From Beroe ovata (Eukaryota > Ctenophora > Nuda > Beroida > Beroidae): a DNA stretch of 64,000 bases. Position numbers and translations under genes: made by a program. Position 1 is the stretch's first letter, and the number at the start of each line of letters is the position of its first letter. Under the pieces are notes generated by a model. It saw only the letters and a program-made list of their open reading frames with translations, was not told where the DNA came from and made no database searches. The stretch covers positions 74,429-138,428 of the forward strand of contig CAMPET010000054.1 in NCBI GenBank assembly GCA_946803715.1. The letters run 5' to 3'. Positions 52,016-63,477 of the stretch are shown piece by piece.

Positions 52016-53497
52016 ATGCTAATCCTCTTCCTTCTCTCCCTCCTCCCCTCTGCCATCCTGTCATGGGAAGTGCTATTTGTCAATGTCATGGCAACTAGAT
52101 CTCACCAGACAGTATCCGGATATACGGCTAATCTTCTAGCAGAACACGGTCACCATGTCACCTACATCAGCACTAACATTCCCAGCTACTTGCGGAGTGA
52201 AATCACCAAGGTTACTCTCTCTGGCGTGGAGAAGATTGGGAATGAAGTTATCAAGAAAGTGGACGACCCCGAATTCTCACTCCAGAAAATGATTCCAAGT
52301 CTGTGGTCTATGTTGGGACTTTGTGGACACTTTTTTGATGATCCTCACGTCCAGTTTCTAATGAGAAAACCTGCTCGTTTTGATGCCATCATTGCATTTG
52401 GTGCTCTATATGACTCGTGTGCTTTTGCTCTTGCTCATAAGCTGGAAATACCTACCCGGATAACGCATTTTCCTGCTCCCGCTACTTTTCCCGCCCAAAT
52501 GGCGGCATACGGACTTCCAATCTACCACTCTGCTGTGAACTATGACGGCATCACATATCAGGACCCCAGTGCAGTAAGGAACTCCATGCTCCTTCGGGTT
52601 AAAAACATCCTCAAAACGGGGATGATCATGATGTTTGAGGACACTGTGCAGCGGTGGTTTATCGGACCTGACATTTACAAACATGTACCAGACTTCCCAG
52701 GGTATTTCAAAGCCTATCAGGAGGTACAACTTGTACTGATGCACCAGCATTCTCTGATCGATTACCCCGTGCCATTTGGTCCTGGTGTTGTTCCCCTAGG
52801 AGGAACACTGTGCACTGAATACCAACCTGATGACCTGGACCAGGATCTCAAAGATTTCCTTGATTCCAACGAGCTGGGTTTCATATACTTTTCCTTTGGA
52901 AGCATCATCAACAGCTTGTTGGAAATTGAAAAAGAAATACTCATTGGTGCATTCGCCAGGTTGCCATACAATGTCGTGTGGAAGACACCAGAAATCATAC
53001 CCAATTTACCTGGAAATGTGAAAACCTTCGCCTGGTTACCTCAGATGTCACTTCTCCGTCATCCACGTCTGAGGGGCTTCATAACACACGGAGGATATGC
53101 AAGTAAGGTAGAAGCATTGTGTGCTGGGGCCCCGATGCTCGTTATACCTCGAGCTGCATTTGACCAGTATCAGAACGCTGAACAGATAAGAGTTCGTGGC
53201 CTAGGGGACAAGATAATTGGATTGAGTAACATCACCTCCAGAGTGATGCATGAGAAAGTGATGTTCATCACCAATGACGAGGTGACGAGACGTAGTAAAG
53301 CTCTCCAACGCCAACTCCTAGCAACACGCACGAGTGAGTCTCAGTTGCTAGGTTACCTTGACATTGCCATATCCGGATACTCACTACTACCACAGTACCA
53401 GCCGATATGGGAGTATTTCTATCTGGATATTATCCTGATTCCAATCGTTGTTGTGTGGGTGGTGAGGCTAGGTGTGAGAAAAGTGAGACGACAGTAG
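52016..53497 (+). CDS. UDP-glycosyltransferase (UGT), ER membrane
   Basis: Single exon, 493 aa. It starts with a signal peptide (MLILFLLSLLPSAILSWEVL). The N-terminal acceptor half has the conserved His in ATRSHQTVSGYTANLLAEHG. The C-terminal half has the UDP-sugar signature: TFAWLPQMSLLRHPRLRGFI, then THGGYASKVEAL and GAPMLVIPRAAFDQYQNA. A membrane anchor (LDIILIPIVVVWVVRLG) and a short basic tail (VRKVRRQ) complete the type I ER topology. The family conjugates sugars to small lipophilic molecules. The sugar donor cannot be read from sequence. An AG acceptor precedes the ATG (about 51998), so a non-coding first exon is likely. Confidence 0.9.
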   Translation: MLILFLLSLLPSAILSWEVLFVNVMATRSHQTVSGYTANLLAEHGHHVTYISTNIPSYLRSEITKVTLSGVEKIGNEVIKKVDDPEFSLQKMIPSLWSMLGLCGHFFDDPHVQFLMRKPARFDAIIAFGALYDSCAFALAHKLEIPTRITHFPAPATFPAQMAAYGLPIYHSAVNYDGITYQDPSAVRNSMLLRVKNILKTGMIMMFEDTVQRWFIGPDIYKHVPDFPGYFKAYQEVQLVLMHQHSLIDYPVPFGPGVVPLGGTLCTEYQPDDLDQDLKDFLDSNELGFIYFSFGSIINSLLEIEKEILIGAFARLPYNVVWKTPEIIPNLPGNVKTFAWLPQMSLLRHPRLRGFITHGGYASKVEALCAGAPMLVIPRAAFDQYQNAEQIRVRGLGDKIIGLSNITSRVMHEKVMFITNDEVTRRSKALQRQLLATRTSESQLLGYLDIAISGYSLLPQYQPIWEYFYLDIILIPIVVVWVVRLGVRKVRRQ

Positions 53498-53950
53498 GAC
53501 CTACTGTCAGGAGGTATTACTGAAATTCTCCCCCCATCGGTGGGGAATGGTATTTAAATCTGGCATGCTAATTGAAATTTTGATGCATTCAATTATCGAT
53601 ATCCATTATCCAATATCCATCATTATTTATTGAGGGGGAATTACTTCTATATATTTTCGTTCTTTTAATTTCAATTTAATGCTTTTGAGATTACTGCTTT
53701 GAGATTCATGCTGATTGGCATTTGGCATACACTTAACATTGTTTTTTTACTCAGAAGTGTCATTGGGTTCACACATTGTCTTATCAAGTGTTGTTTTTGC
53801 TTCTTGTCACGAGAAAGTCATACGTTTCCAAGCGTGGGAAAGACATGATCAAATTAACGTGATTCATTAACTTAATGAAATAAATTCAGAATTTGATTTT
53901 CCTTGTAGTATTACGCAGAATGAGTTTTTTTAATCATTTGACCTCCCATT

Positions 53951-56900
53951 ATGCTAAGATTTAGGATGCAGCCGAAAAGAAAAAAGCTGAAGACCGAAGA
54001 CGATGAATCGTATCTTCTGAGCTATACCAATGAAGAATTCGCCAAGGATCAATTGGAAGAACTGTACTCTGGTATCAACATATCAAAAGTTCCTGATGAT
54101 AATGGGCTCATTGAGTTCTTACTCAGTCAAAAATCCGGAAAACAAAAGACGATCGAGGAGGCGTACAAATTTCAGATGGGCAAGAAATCTGTCTGGCCTT
54201 TACCCTCTAGTATACCAATTCCTAATGGCAGCTTCAAGTTTAGTCCCCCTTCCGAAGCTAGGATCGTAGGAGGAGCTGCATCTAGCACTCTTCTAAAAAC
54301 GTCTGTGGATTGTGACATCTTGGTAATTGTGCCGGATAAGTTCTACCAGCCCAAGGACTATCTCAATGCGCGATATACTGTTAAACGGACTCTCTATTTG
54401 ATGCACTTGATACCAAAGCTCCAAAAGTGTGACACCATAGCCGCTATCAAGTTCAAGTACCTTAACCGCGACGTTTTGAAACCAGTCTTGGTGGTTAAGT
54501 GCAAATCGGGTGATACTGTCAATATCATTCCGGCAGTTTCAGCTACCGCTTTCAAACAATCCTTGTTGGCAAGTGATAAGAATGCCCTGCGCCCCGAGAA
54601 GATATTTAGTGGTGAACACAGTGGCATAGCAGAGTGCAACACTCCATTCTACAACCATTCCATCCTTACTGATATTCCGGTACCTTGTTATTCCACTTTC
54701 ATAAACCATGTCAGCAACTCTGTGTCCATGAGACAAGCGGTCACCATTCTAAAGTTCTGGGTTGAAAGGCGGAATATGCCATTGTCAGGCTATATTCTGG
54801 AGATATTCATGTCTCATTTGATATCAGTTGGTCTTGTTACCCCTGAAATGGACGTTTTAACGATATTGAAACAGGCGTGGTCCTATCTCTCAACAACCTT
54901 TATGAACAACATAAAGACTGGCATTGTTGTTGGTGACACTGCAAGCACAGTCGGCCACCCCGGTTTATTCGTATCTGTAGCCGGGGGGAATCTTCTGTAT
55001 AACACCAGTGACGCGGTACTCAACCAACTCTCACGTCACAGCACCATTATGTTGGGAATGCTAGAGAGTAGGGATTATAACACCTTCATGTCAGTCCTTG
55101 TTGAGAGGACAACATCTCTCTTCGACTTGTATGACGTGGTATATAAGATAACACTACCGTCTGATACAGCAGTAGGTGCTGCACAGCACTCCCTTCAATA
55201 TGCAGGAGCGCAGTTCCTAGGATTCATTGACCTTGTCAAGAACGTGTTATCAAAGTCATACGGTGATAGGGTGAAGGAGATGACAATTGTAAGTGGGTCC
55301 TTGGCAGGTACTTGGTCGCGAAAAGTAACACCCCCCTGCCCTGACCACGTCTTTGTCGGACTTACTATTGACCGAGACAACTGGACTCGTCAAGTTGATC
55401 GAGGTCCCTCTGCAGAAACGCCAGAAGCCCGGGATTTCAAGGAGTTCTGGGGAAGCAAGAGTAACATGCGTCGGTTTCAAGATGGCTCCATTATCCAGGC
55501 AGTTGTTTGGGAGGGCAAGACTGTACAGGAGAGGAGAAGTATTCTCACTCAGATAACTCATCACGTTCTCGAGAAACACTGCAGTGTTCCCAATTCCATG
55601 GTAACTGAACTCAAGTTTGATAGTGATAAGCTGGTCTGTCAACCCTATTACACGGGTGACGGGGAGGAACAAGCTCAGAAAATAATCAAGACATTCGGTG
55701 AATTGAGTACTATTCTGAGATCTTGCTCCAAGATTCCGCTCTCCATCACTTCGGTACAGGGCGTGTCTCCGGTTCTGAGGAACACTGACCTGTACCCTCA
55801 GTCAGAGTACCAAGTAGGTCGTGCCAAGAGGATGGCCTTGCCCAATCCGAGTAGCTCAGCTCCTCCGTATGTCAAGGCACACGAGGTAGTTGCCCACTTT
55901 GAGCTTACTGGCAAGTGGCCTGAGGATGTCCGTGCTATCTTGAGGTTGAAGACCGCGTTCTATCTCGCTCTGAAGGAGGAGTTAGAAAGCATGCACATCA
56001 CTGCAAAGGTTAACCCTGATTTCCTCGATATAACAAGGAATGGGTTTGTGTTCCGGCTCCGTTTTTTCGTTCCCAAGGAAGCAAAACTCCGAGCTACAAA
56101 CATTTCATTCTGGGTTCCATCCTCGGGGGAGGAACTGAAGTTACAAACGAAGATCTTACCTTCGGTTGCATCCCTTCTGACAGCGTTCAGCATTCAGTTT
56201 ACTGCGTTCCCCCTCACTGTGAGATACCTGAAACACTGGGTGGCCACCCAGAAATTGTCCAATTACATTCCTGACATCTTCTGTGAGCTGGTCTCTGCTC
56301 ATGTGTTTTTGAGTGAAAAGAACTACAACACCCCGCAGACAGCTACTGCTGGTTTCCTCAGAGTTCTCACGCTTCTCTCCACATTCGACTGGAACTTATA
56401 TCCCATTCTCATCAATTTCAATGAAGAGCTGCCAACTGAGGTATTTGAGCGGTTCAACAAGTTCATGAACACCAGGAAGTCATACCCGGCAGCGTGCATA
56501 GTGTGTCCTCGTAACGAAAACTCCCAACTCACTGAACGCAGTCCCGACAAGACAGCTCTCAACATCCTCAAACTCCTAGCAGAGAAGTGTCTGAAGAATC
56601 AGAGCGATTTGTCCAGTGTATTTGAGCCGGACACATCATCTTACAACGTTGTTATCCACCTGAAACGGAATCAAACTGCCCGGTATCTATCCACGAACCC
56701 TGGCGAGCAACACCATGCCAAGAGTTCGCATTTCCCAGTGGTTGAGTATGAGCCTGTGGTGCGGTATGTCGAGGAGCTGACCCAGGCATACGGATACCTC
56801 TGCCTCTTCTTCTACAACAGATATCAACCATTGGTTGTCGGGGTTGTCATGAGGCGACCACAAAACACAGCGGTCAAGTTCACAGTCAATGGATCGATGG

Positions 56901-57019
56901 GGAAGTCGCTCTCTGAGGATGGAATGGTCAAAGACAACCTTGATGCTATGCTGTCAGACTTTGATTTATTAGGCAAGGGTCTAGTTCAAAAGATAGAGGT
57001 TTTGAAGCTTGATATTTGA
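53951..57019 (+). CDS. NOL6: Nucleolar protein 6 (Nrap/Utp22)
   Basis: Single exon, 1022 aa. A second Met at 53966 is the likelier start, giving MQPKRKKLKTEDDESY with a nuclear signal. The protein shows Nrap family features: GGAASSTLLKTSVDCDILVI (a degenerate nucleotidyltransferase-like core), YNHSILTDIPVPCYSTFINH, FWVERRNMPLSGYI, EFWGSKSNMRRFQDGSIIQA, VVWEGKTVQERRSILTQI, SVQGVSPVLRNTDLYPQ, and the C-terminal AYGYLCLFFYNRYQPLVVGV. It is a component of the UTP-C part of the small subunit processome, needed for 18S rRNA maturation in the nucleolus. Length is slightly below the human protein. The absence of introns stands out against the multi-exon neighbours. Confidence 0.93.
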   Translation: MLRFRMQPKRKKLKTEDDESYLLSYTNEEFAKDQLEELYSGINISKVPDDNGLIEFLLSQKSGKQKTIEEAYKFQMGKKSVWPLPSSIPIPNGSFKFSPPSEARIVGGAASSTLLKTSVDCDILVIVPDKFYQPKDYLNARYTVKRTLYLMHLIPKLQKCDTIAAIKFKYLNRDVLKPVLVVKCKSGDTVNIIPAVSATAFKQSLLASDKNALRPEKIFSGEHSGIAECNTPFYNHSILTDIPVPCYSTFINHVSNSVSMRQAVTILKFWVERRNMPLSGYILEIFMSHLISVGLVTPEMDVLTILKQAWSYLSTTFMNNIKTGIVVGDTASTVGHPGLFVSVAGGNLLYNTSDAVLNQLSRHSTIMLGMLESRDYNTFMSVLVERTTSLFDLYDVVYKITLPSDTAVGAAQHSLQYAGAQFLGFIDLVKNVLSKSYGDRVKEMTIVSGSLAGTWSRKVTPPCPDHVFVGLTIDRDNWTRQVDRGPSAETPEARDFKEFWGSKSNMRRFQDGSIIQAVVWEGKTVQERRSILTQITHHVLEKHCSVPNSMVTELKFDSDKLVCQPYYTGDGEEQAQKIIKTFGELSTILRSCSKIPLSITSVQGVSPVLRNTDLYPQSEYQVGRAKRMALPNPSSSAPPYVKAHEVVAHFELTGKWPEDVRAILRLKTAFYLALKEELESMHITAKVNPDFLDITRNGFVFRLRFFVPKEAKLRATNISFWVPSSGEELKLQTKILPSVASLLTAFSIQFTAFPLTVRYLKHWVATQKLSNYIPDIFCELVSAHVFLSEKNYNTPQTATAGFLRVLTLLSTFDWNLYPILINFNEELPTEVFERFNKFMNTRKSYPAACIVCPRNENSQLTERSPDKTALNILKLLAEKCLKNQSDLSSVFEPDTSSYNVVIHLKRNQTARYLSTNPGEQHHAKSSHFPVVEYEPVVRYVEELTQAYGYLCLFFYNRYQPLVVGVVMRRPQNTAVKFTVNGSMGKSLSEDGMVKDNLDAMLSDFDLLGKGLVQKIEVLKLDI

Positions 57020-57395
57020 ATTTTTATGATGATTTATCCGGTAAAATCTGACGAAGTTTACGTTATTAGACAGTAGACACGGACACTTAAGTCGTTATTC
57101 ATTTACTATGCCAGGGATTAATTCATCGCTGCTGGTGTAGTGGTGTGTCTCCGAATCTGACGGAGATTAATTTTAGCTCTGTCAATTTTAATTTTGACAT
57201 TTTAACATTTTATTCACTATCCTATTCTCGTTTGATTGATTTCATTGAATTCAATAATTCTTACTCTCATCTTTACCAAGCCATCGAATTTAATAATTCT
57301 AATTACGTAGACGATGTCTTGATTCTTGAATTTAACAAAATATGCAAATTACGTAGTCCTGTATATCGAAGTTCATAAGCACGCGAATTGCACAA

Positions 57396-57444
<49 letters not shown>

Positions 57445-57589
57445 CTGCACAGGGTAGCAATGTAAACCACAATAAAAGGGGCCAATTACTCGATAAGGGA
57501 TCTNACACACACACACACACATTGTCTCTGACGCAAACTAATAAATTATACAGTTTTGAAGAATAAACGATTTGTTTTTGTAGGTTATC
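57020..57589. repeat. Intergenic with (CA)n microsatellites and a single N
   Basis: No gene is seen. (AC)n runs lie at about 57400-57441 and 57505-57521, separated by about 60 bases ending GGATCT and then one N at 57504. The N most likely marks an assembly join within or beside the microsatellite. Confidence 0.8.
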
Positions 57590-60310
57590 ATGCCCCAGTA
57601 TAAAGGTAAGCGTCAAGAGAAGTGATTTAAATTGTACAGACAGATTTACAGAACTATCATACAATGCAGAATCATATCATGTTCCTTATTGCTTATGATA
57701 GCTGAGTATCATGATGTCACTCCTCTCTCCTCCCAGTTAACGTGAAGTGGGGTAAAGAGAAGTTCAGTGATGTGGACTGTAACACTGACGAGCCGCCCAT
57801 CGTATTCAAGAGTGCTCTCTACTCCCTGACTGGAGTTGTACCGGAACGTATGAAGGTAATGGTGAAGGGGGCTGCTATCGGGGACACAGACTGGAGCAAC
57901 ATCAAGGCCCTGAAAAACAACATAACCATGATGATGATGGGGAGTGCTGTGGAGCTCCCTCCAGAGCCGGCAGACAAAACTCAGTTCGTTGAGGATATGT
58001 CGGAGAGCCAAGTTAACCAAGCTGTGAGTTCTACATTGTTTAGTCTGAGCTATAGTGAAACCCCAATCCTCACTGCCTCACTCTTTCCTCATTTCCTAAT
58101 CACTTTTCCTCAGTCTGATTACCCGCCTGGGCTTGTTAACATGGGCAACACTTGCTACATGGCTGCTACCCTGCAATGTCTCAGAACTGTCCCTGAACTG
58201 AAAAATAAAATACAAGACTCCTCAGGTTTTGTAACCAAGATGCCGGGGTATGACCGGTTTTTATAAACTTCTTTTCATATCTTCGTACTAATTCTTGTAG
58301 TAACTCATCCTATTTCTCAGTTGAGTTCTCGAGACAGACACTATCCGGTAGTCATGGCGTGACGGCTGCCATTAAACAACTGTACAAGGAAATGGAAGAT
58401 ACATGTGAACCGGTGACCCCGTTCATCATGGTTAAAGTGTTGCACATGACTATCCCACGCTTCGCTGAGAAGGGGGAACATGGTGGTTTCCAACAACAGG
58501 TAGTGCAGACACCTGACCTTGATATTATGTAGTAGAACATTCATTTACCCAAATATCGTAAGCCCAGGGCTTGGTTAAAGTGTTTGACGTATTGTTCATT
58601 CTCAGGACGCGAATGAATGCTGGACAGAAGTGATGAGAATGTTAGCCGAGTGTCTGGCTGGTGAGGGTAGTACTGATCAGGAGAGTGTGAGGAAAAGCTT
58701 CATTGAGCAATATTTCGGGGGAGAGAGTACAACTGTGTTGAAGTGTAGTGAGAGTGAGAATGAACCGGAAGCCAAGTCGGTGGAGAAGTGGACTCAGCTG
58801 AGGTGTCATATCAACACTGATGTCAGATACATGCAACTCGGCCTTACTCTCGTGAGTTCTCGTTTTATGCACCGCAATACCGCATCTCTTGATTTGTGAC
58901 AAGATGTGGCAATATTGAGTGATGGGTGTGTTTGCATACGCCGCGACGCAATCTTGGCGACCAAGATAGCGCAGACCTGCCGCCTTAGCGCGCGCGACCG
59001 TCTTTCAGTACGCGCGACGTCGTGCCGGCCGCATAGTACACAGAGTATTATATTTGTGGCTTTCACTCTTTCCTGCGGTCCTTAAATCTGTCGTCGGATA
59101 TTGATCTGATGTCAAAATTCTATTATGGGCTATCCTGCAGGGTTTAAAGGAGAATATCGAGAAAACGTCCGCAACCCTTGGGCGAAATGCGGTTTACGTC
59201 AAAACGGTTAGTTTTCTGTGTGTATTCAATCACATCAGCTCACCAACATAACACGTGCTTCATTTACCATTTATCATTGATGCATTAATAATTCCATCTC
59301 AGTCTCATGTGAACCGCCTGCCAGCCTACCTCACCATCAATTTCATTCGATTCTTCTACAAAGAGAAGGAGCACATCAACGCAAAGATACTGAAGGTACT
59401 AGATACTGTCTTGTCTCCTTGTTTCCATGAAAATTTTACTGTCAGGAAATCCCTGACAATTTCACTGGGGACATTGTAAACATTATAAACTTCTTTTCGG
59501 TAGGACATCAAGTTCCCAATGGAATACGATGCATACGAGCTTTGTTCGTCCGAGCTCAAGGAAAAACTCAATCCGGCAAGGGATCGGTTTGAAGCGCTTC
59601 GACAGAAGAAAATTGAGCGAGAACTTGTGAGTAGCGTGACACCCTGTGCTGTGGATATATGGAGATCTGGACAGACTTTCAATCCATGTTCCACTGCGGA
59701 TCTTCTTCTCGTAACCTATCATGATTCATGTCTCACTTTCAGTCAGGGAAAAATATCAAGAACGCGAAGGACGCGCCGGCCAAGGAGGTGAAGTACGAGA
59801 GTAGCTGCAGCTTCCCGGACGATATCGGATCGAGTAACAGTGGGTACTACGAGTTGCAGGCTGTCCTAACTCACCAGGGACGTAGCTCCTCGTCTGGGCA
59901 CTACGTTGCGTGGGTGCGGCATAAAGACGGTACGTGAATAGGCCATGCCAGGGCGCTGGGTTTTTCTCGGGGTTTTGGGATTTCAGGCTTCGAATCGAGG
60001 ACCTATTTACTAATAATTATCCTCACCAGATAACTGGATTAAATGTGACGATGAGAAGCTCAGTATTGTAAAGGACGAGGATATTCTCAAACTTAGCGGA
60101 GGAGGTTTGACACATTCTATCGATGCTATTGACACCGTTCATCGCACCATTGACACCAAAATATCACCATATATTTCAGGTGATTGGCATGTCGCTTACA
60201 CGTTGCTGTACGGTCCCAAGAAGTTGGAAATACTTGATGATGTTGATGATGGAGCAAGTACACAAGCCCCAGTGGAACAAAAAGAGTCAGAAGTGGAGAA
60301 AATGGAATAA
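57590..60310 (+). CDS. USP14: Proteasome-associated deubiquitinase USP14
   Basis: Eleven exons join in phase: 57590-57605, 57737-58023, 58114-58225, 58321-58499, 58606-58851, 59141-59206, 59303-59395, 59504-59626, 59743-59929, 60030-60104 and 60180-60310, total 1515 nt, 504 aa (human 494). The N-terminal ubiquitin-like domain starts MPQYKVNVKWGKEKF and binds the 19S proteasome. The Cys box is NMGNTCYMAATLQCL with the catalytic Cys. The QQ box is QQQDANECW, SRLPAYL-like NRLPAYLTINFIRFFYKEKE follows, and the His box is SSSSGHYVAWVRHKD with the catalytic His; the later Asp/Asn side is DNWIKCDDEK. The C-terminus GDWHVAYTLLYGPKK is typical. It trims ubiquitin at the proteasome. A poly(A) signal AATAAA is at about 60411. 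Confidence 0.96.
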
Positions 60311-60449
60311 AACATTCAGATTGGGCTAAAATTAATTGAAATATTTGTACAATTCTTGATAAAGAAATGCCTGTTTTTCTAATTGAGCTTTATCAAAGTC
60401 TTTTTACGTTAATAAAAGTATAAATTTAGTCTAACCACATCGATTTCCG

Positions 60450-60750
60450 TTTTGTTGCCCATCTCTCATACTGGTTCATCCCCAGCTATGTCAATGTTAA
60501 GCCAGCTCACATCGATTATGAAAAGTCAGATGAGCACTCCCAATATGTTATTGAACTGTGAAACCAATTATTGGTCAACCATCCCACAGCTTGCTTCTTT
60601 TCGGTGGGATATGACGCACTATCACGTAAGTACCTTATCGGGGTCAATTATCGAGTATGTTATCAGCAACACCTTATTTGATTTCCATATTGATAATGAT
60701 TGTCGATGTTCATTTATTGCAGGAAAATGCGATAGAAAAGGAGTGAAACA
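60450..60750 (+). CDS. Possible small two-exon gene
   Basis: An acceptor-like CCCCAG at about 60484 opens a frame starting MSMLSQLTSIMKSQM and reaching FRWDMTHYH at a GTAAGT donor (60627). An exon after TTGCAG at 60722 then adds ENAIEKE and a stop, phase 0 to phase 0, for about 53 aa. There is no recognisable domain, and another frame is also open in part. Weak. Confidence 0.25.
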
Positions 60751-61470
60751 ACTGCATCTGAGACACGTCTTTTAACCTCAGATTCTAAACAAACAAGGTG
60801 GTTACTGACAGTCGCATGTCTATATCGCTGAGGGATAACCTATCAGTCATTAGAATTAGGATTAGGATCTGTTTTGACAGGCAGCGCCCCTAAATTACAT
60901 TGCAAGTAGCATTGCGTTGAGTACCGGTCACACTACAATAGGAACTATCATAATAATATGATTTTGATGATAATAGCGGAGTACGGGTAACATGCAGTGG
61001 ATCTCTGAAACAGATACCTTTATATTGAAACAATTCAGATTACGGTCACGTGACCAAATCCATTAAGAATATAGGAGGTAATATATCGTATATATATAAT
61101 ATGCTTCTGGTACCTACTACTACTGCTGAAATCTCTACAGTTTGGTACACATTTATTGATTTAAAGTTGCTCCCTGCTGACGTGTCTCACATGAGCTATC
61201 ACTGGCAACTTATTGACCGTGTTGGTGGCCGTGCGCGTCGTGGGTTTCTGACCCACGTAGTCAAAGTTGTAGAGCTACGGTGGACGTAGCGCGCCCACCA
61301 TTAGTCACGATACCGACTCAAGCTGATATCACATTAAACATCGTGATACTTTAATAAGTTTTTGACAGTTTCATTAAGATGATAAATAATGTGCGTTCTG
61401 GTGCATCTATCAGAAGTATCAGCCACATAATACCGCTATATTAGCTGTCTAAACGACAGGGTGGCAACAG
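60751..61470. other. Intergenic, no gene seen
   Basis: No supported exon. Upstream flank of the eh1-motif gene. Confidence 0.5.
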
Positions 61471-61485
61471 AGGGTATAAAAGGGG
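61471..61485 (+). promoter_or_regulatory. TATA-box core promoter
   Basis: GGTATAAAAGGGG is a near-consensus TATA box (TATAAAAG at 61475-61482) about 215 bases upstream of the eh1-motif ORF. It is the clearest core promoter in the window. Confidence 0.6.
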
Positions 61486-61691
61486 TGTGCTAACAGCGAA
61501 ATATTCATTATATCTCTGGGAATAAAGCGCGCGTGTCTCGACCCTCGTCTCGTTTCCTTTTTGTCAGAACTTTTTTTGTTCAAAACGATTTTCAAATAGA
61601 GAAGCATACCATTGTGACATTTCATTTAGAAAAACAGCCCATTTTATCAGCAAAATGACAAGCTTGAAATTGAAAAAAACTGTTTCAGTTA

Positions 61692-63477
61692 ATGTTAGAC
61701 AACGGCCAAATGAAATCGTTCTCTATCGACTTTCTCCTACAAAAAACTACAGCATCCTCCACACCGAGTAGTACAGTGTCAGATGAGACGACCAATTCGA
61801 CCCACCTCCCAGACCTTATCACAGTAAGTGGTGTGCTGCAAATGTCAGTGGGCTGCAGCTATCATTGACATGAAGTTGTCAGGGTTGGAGACGTGCGGCT
61901 GTGATCTGTGACTGTGAACTGTGTCTGCTACATTTGGGTTTAAATAGTGGTTCTCTGTGGTACGCTGAGTCGTAGACAGTGTGACTGTACCACTTCTTCT
62001 TCCTGCGTGCATCGAGTGTTATGTGGGAACAGAAGTTAGTTTAGCCCAAATGAGATTATAAGGTTACACGAGGCACATTCATTATCGCTGCACGGATGCT
62101 AAAGCTGAAGCTCTATAAGTCTATCAGAACATCAAAGTGATTTCTGATCGGCATGAACAATGAACCCACGACGTTGTGAAATCTATATTGCCCGGGCATA
62201 ATTCAACGGTTTTAATTCTGTTCGAATATTTCATGACTGGTTGATATGTTGCAGCAGTACCAGGGAATTGCTGGACTTTGAAATTTGGGACCTGGCCCAA
62301 GTAGGAGTTATTGTGCCCACAATCCCCAATGACCCTCAGTCCCCATTGACCACACCGGTGCAATAATCAATTTTTTTAATTCCCCAATTTCTACAAAACG
62401 TAAAAAAGTTGGAAAACAAATTAAATAGACTGTTATGGTAGTGGGCATACATGACTGTGGGTAATCAGAACCACAAGAGTCCTGTAGGCCCACAGTCCTC
62501 ATTGACCACTCCTAGTGGGGATGGAGGACTGTGGGGATGGAGGAATGTTGGGGTTGGAGGACTGTGGGACTGTGGGGTTGGAGGACTGTGGGGATGGAGG
62601 AATGTGGGTATGTGGGGTTGGAGGACTGTTGGGATGGAGGANNNNNNNNNNNNNNNNNNNNNNNNNNNNNNNNNNNNNNNNNNNNNNNNNNNNNNNNNNN
62701 NNNNNNNNNNNNNNNNNNNNNNNNNNNNNNNNNNNNNNNNNNNNNNNNNNNNNNNNNNNNNNNNNNNNNNNNNNNNNNNNNNNNNNNNNNNNNNNNNNNN
62801 NNNNNNNNNNNNNNNNNNNNNNNNNNNNNNNNNNNNNNNNNNNNNNNNNNTGGAGGACTGTGGGTATGTGGGTATGGAGGATTGTGGGAATGTGGGGATG
62901 TGGGTATGGAGGACTGTGGGAATGTGGTTATGGAGGACTGTGGGAATATAGTAAGGGTATGGAGGACTGTGGGCATGGGGTTACCCTATAATTGACGTAT
63001 GCTCCCAGGGGAGACGTGAGCAGTGTACAGAATACCAGAGCAGCTCTTCGTCTAGCAGCTACTTCACCACTGGTTAGTAAATTGTCATCTTTGGTCACTC
63101 TTCCCATTTCATGCCTCATTGAGGGAAAGTGATTCCAAGTTTGAGCAATAACAGAATAACATCCAAGGTTGCCTCCATTCAAAGGAATCGAGCAGAAATT
63201 TGTCGCCCCTAACATTGATATACGCTTACATTAGTCTAACAAGGGCATCTTCTTACATTCAATGATATTCATCAGATGCTATCATCTCATCCCCGACCTT
63301 GCATAGGGTCAGACTACAGTAGAGATCAGGAGCAGAATGATGACATGTGTCAGAAGATTAGACAAGCGTTTGTGCTTAGCCAGGATAGGTCATTGCCGAC
63401 ATTTCACCCGCCACCGGTATTCAGAGCGACTCCCTATACTAGCCCGGGGATCCAGCCTTTTCACCACTCCTCCAGGG
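61692..63477 (+). CDS. 5' exons of an eh1-motif transcription factor, probably homeobox (partial)
   Basis: Exon 61692-61823 encodes MLDNGQMKSFSIDFLLQKTT and then a Ser/Thr-rich stretch, ending LPDLIT at a GTAAGT donor. The phase-0 continuation is 63276-63477 after ATTCATCAG. It encodes a Pro/Ser/His-rich segment (SLPTFHPPPVFRATPYTSPG), ending in phase 1 at a GTAATG donor. FSIDFLL next to the N-terminus fits the eh1 (engrailed homology 1) Groucho-binding motif. In animals this motif commonly opens ANTP/NK, PRD (Goosecoid-like) and some Fox or T-box factors. No DNA-binding domain is present before the window ends, so the class is inferred. Start could be the second Met (61710). A TATA box lies upstream. 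Confidence 0.55.
62510..62985. repeat. Minisatellite interrupted by a 209-base N gap
   Basis: Units built on TGGAGGACTGTGGGNATG and TGGGGTTGGAGGA repeat on both sides of an N run at 62642-62850. The repeat lies in the first intron of the eh1-motif gene, and its true length is unknown. Confidence 0.95.

Noticed and set aside
54394-56571. Minus-strand ORFs of 60-140 aa in NOL6
   Set aside because: Antisense shadows of a strongly conserved coding exon.
62451-62995. Several 150-aa ORFs across the N run
   Set aside because: They consist of minisatellite-derived Gly/Trp/Met units plus unknown residues; no evidence of a gene.
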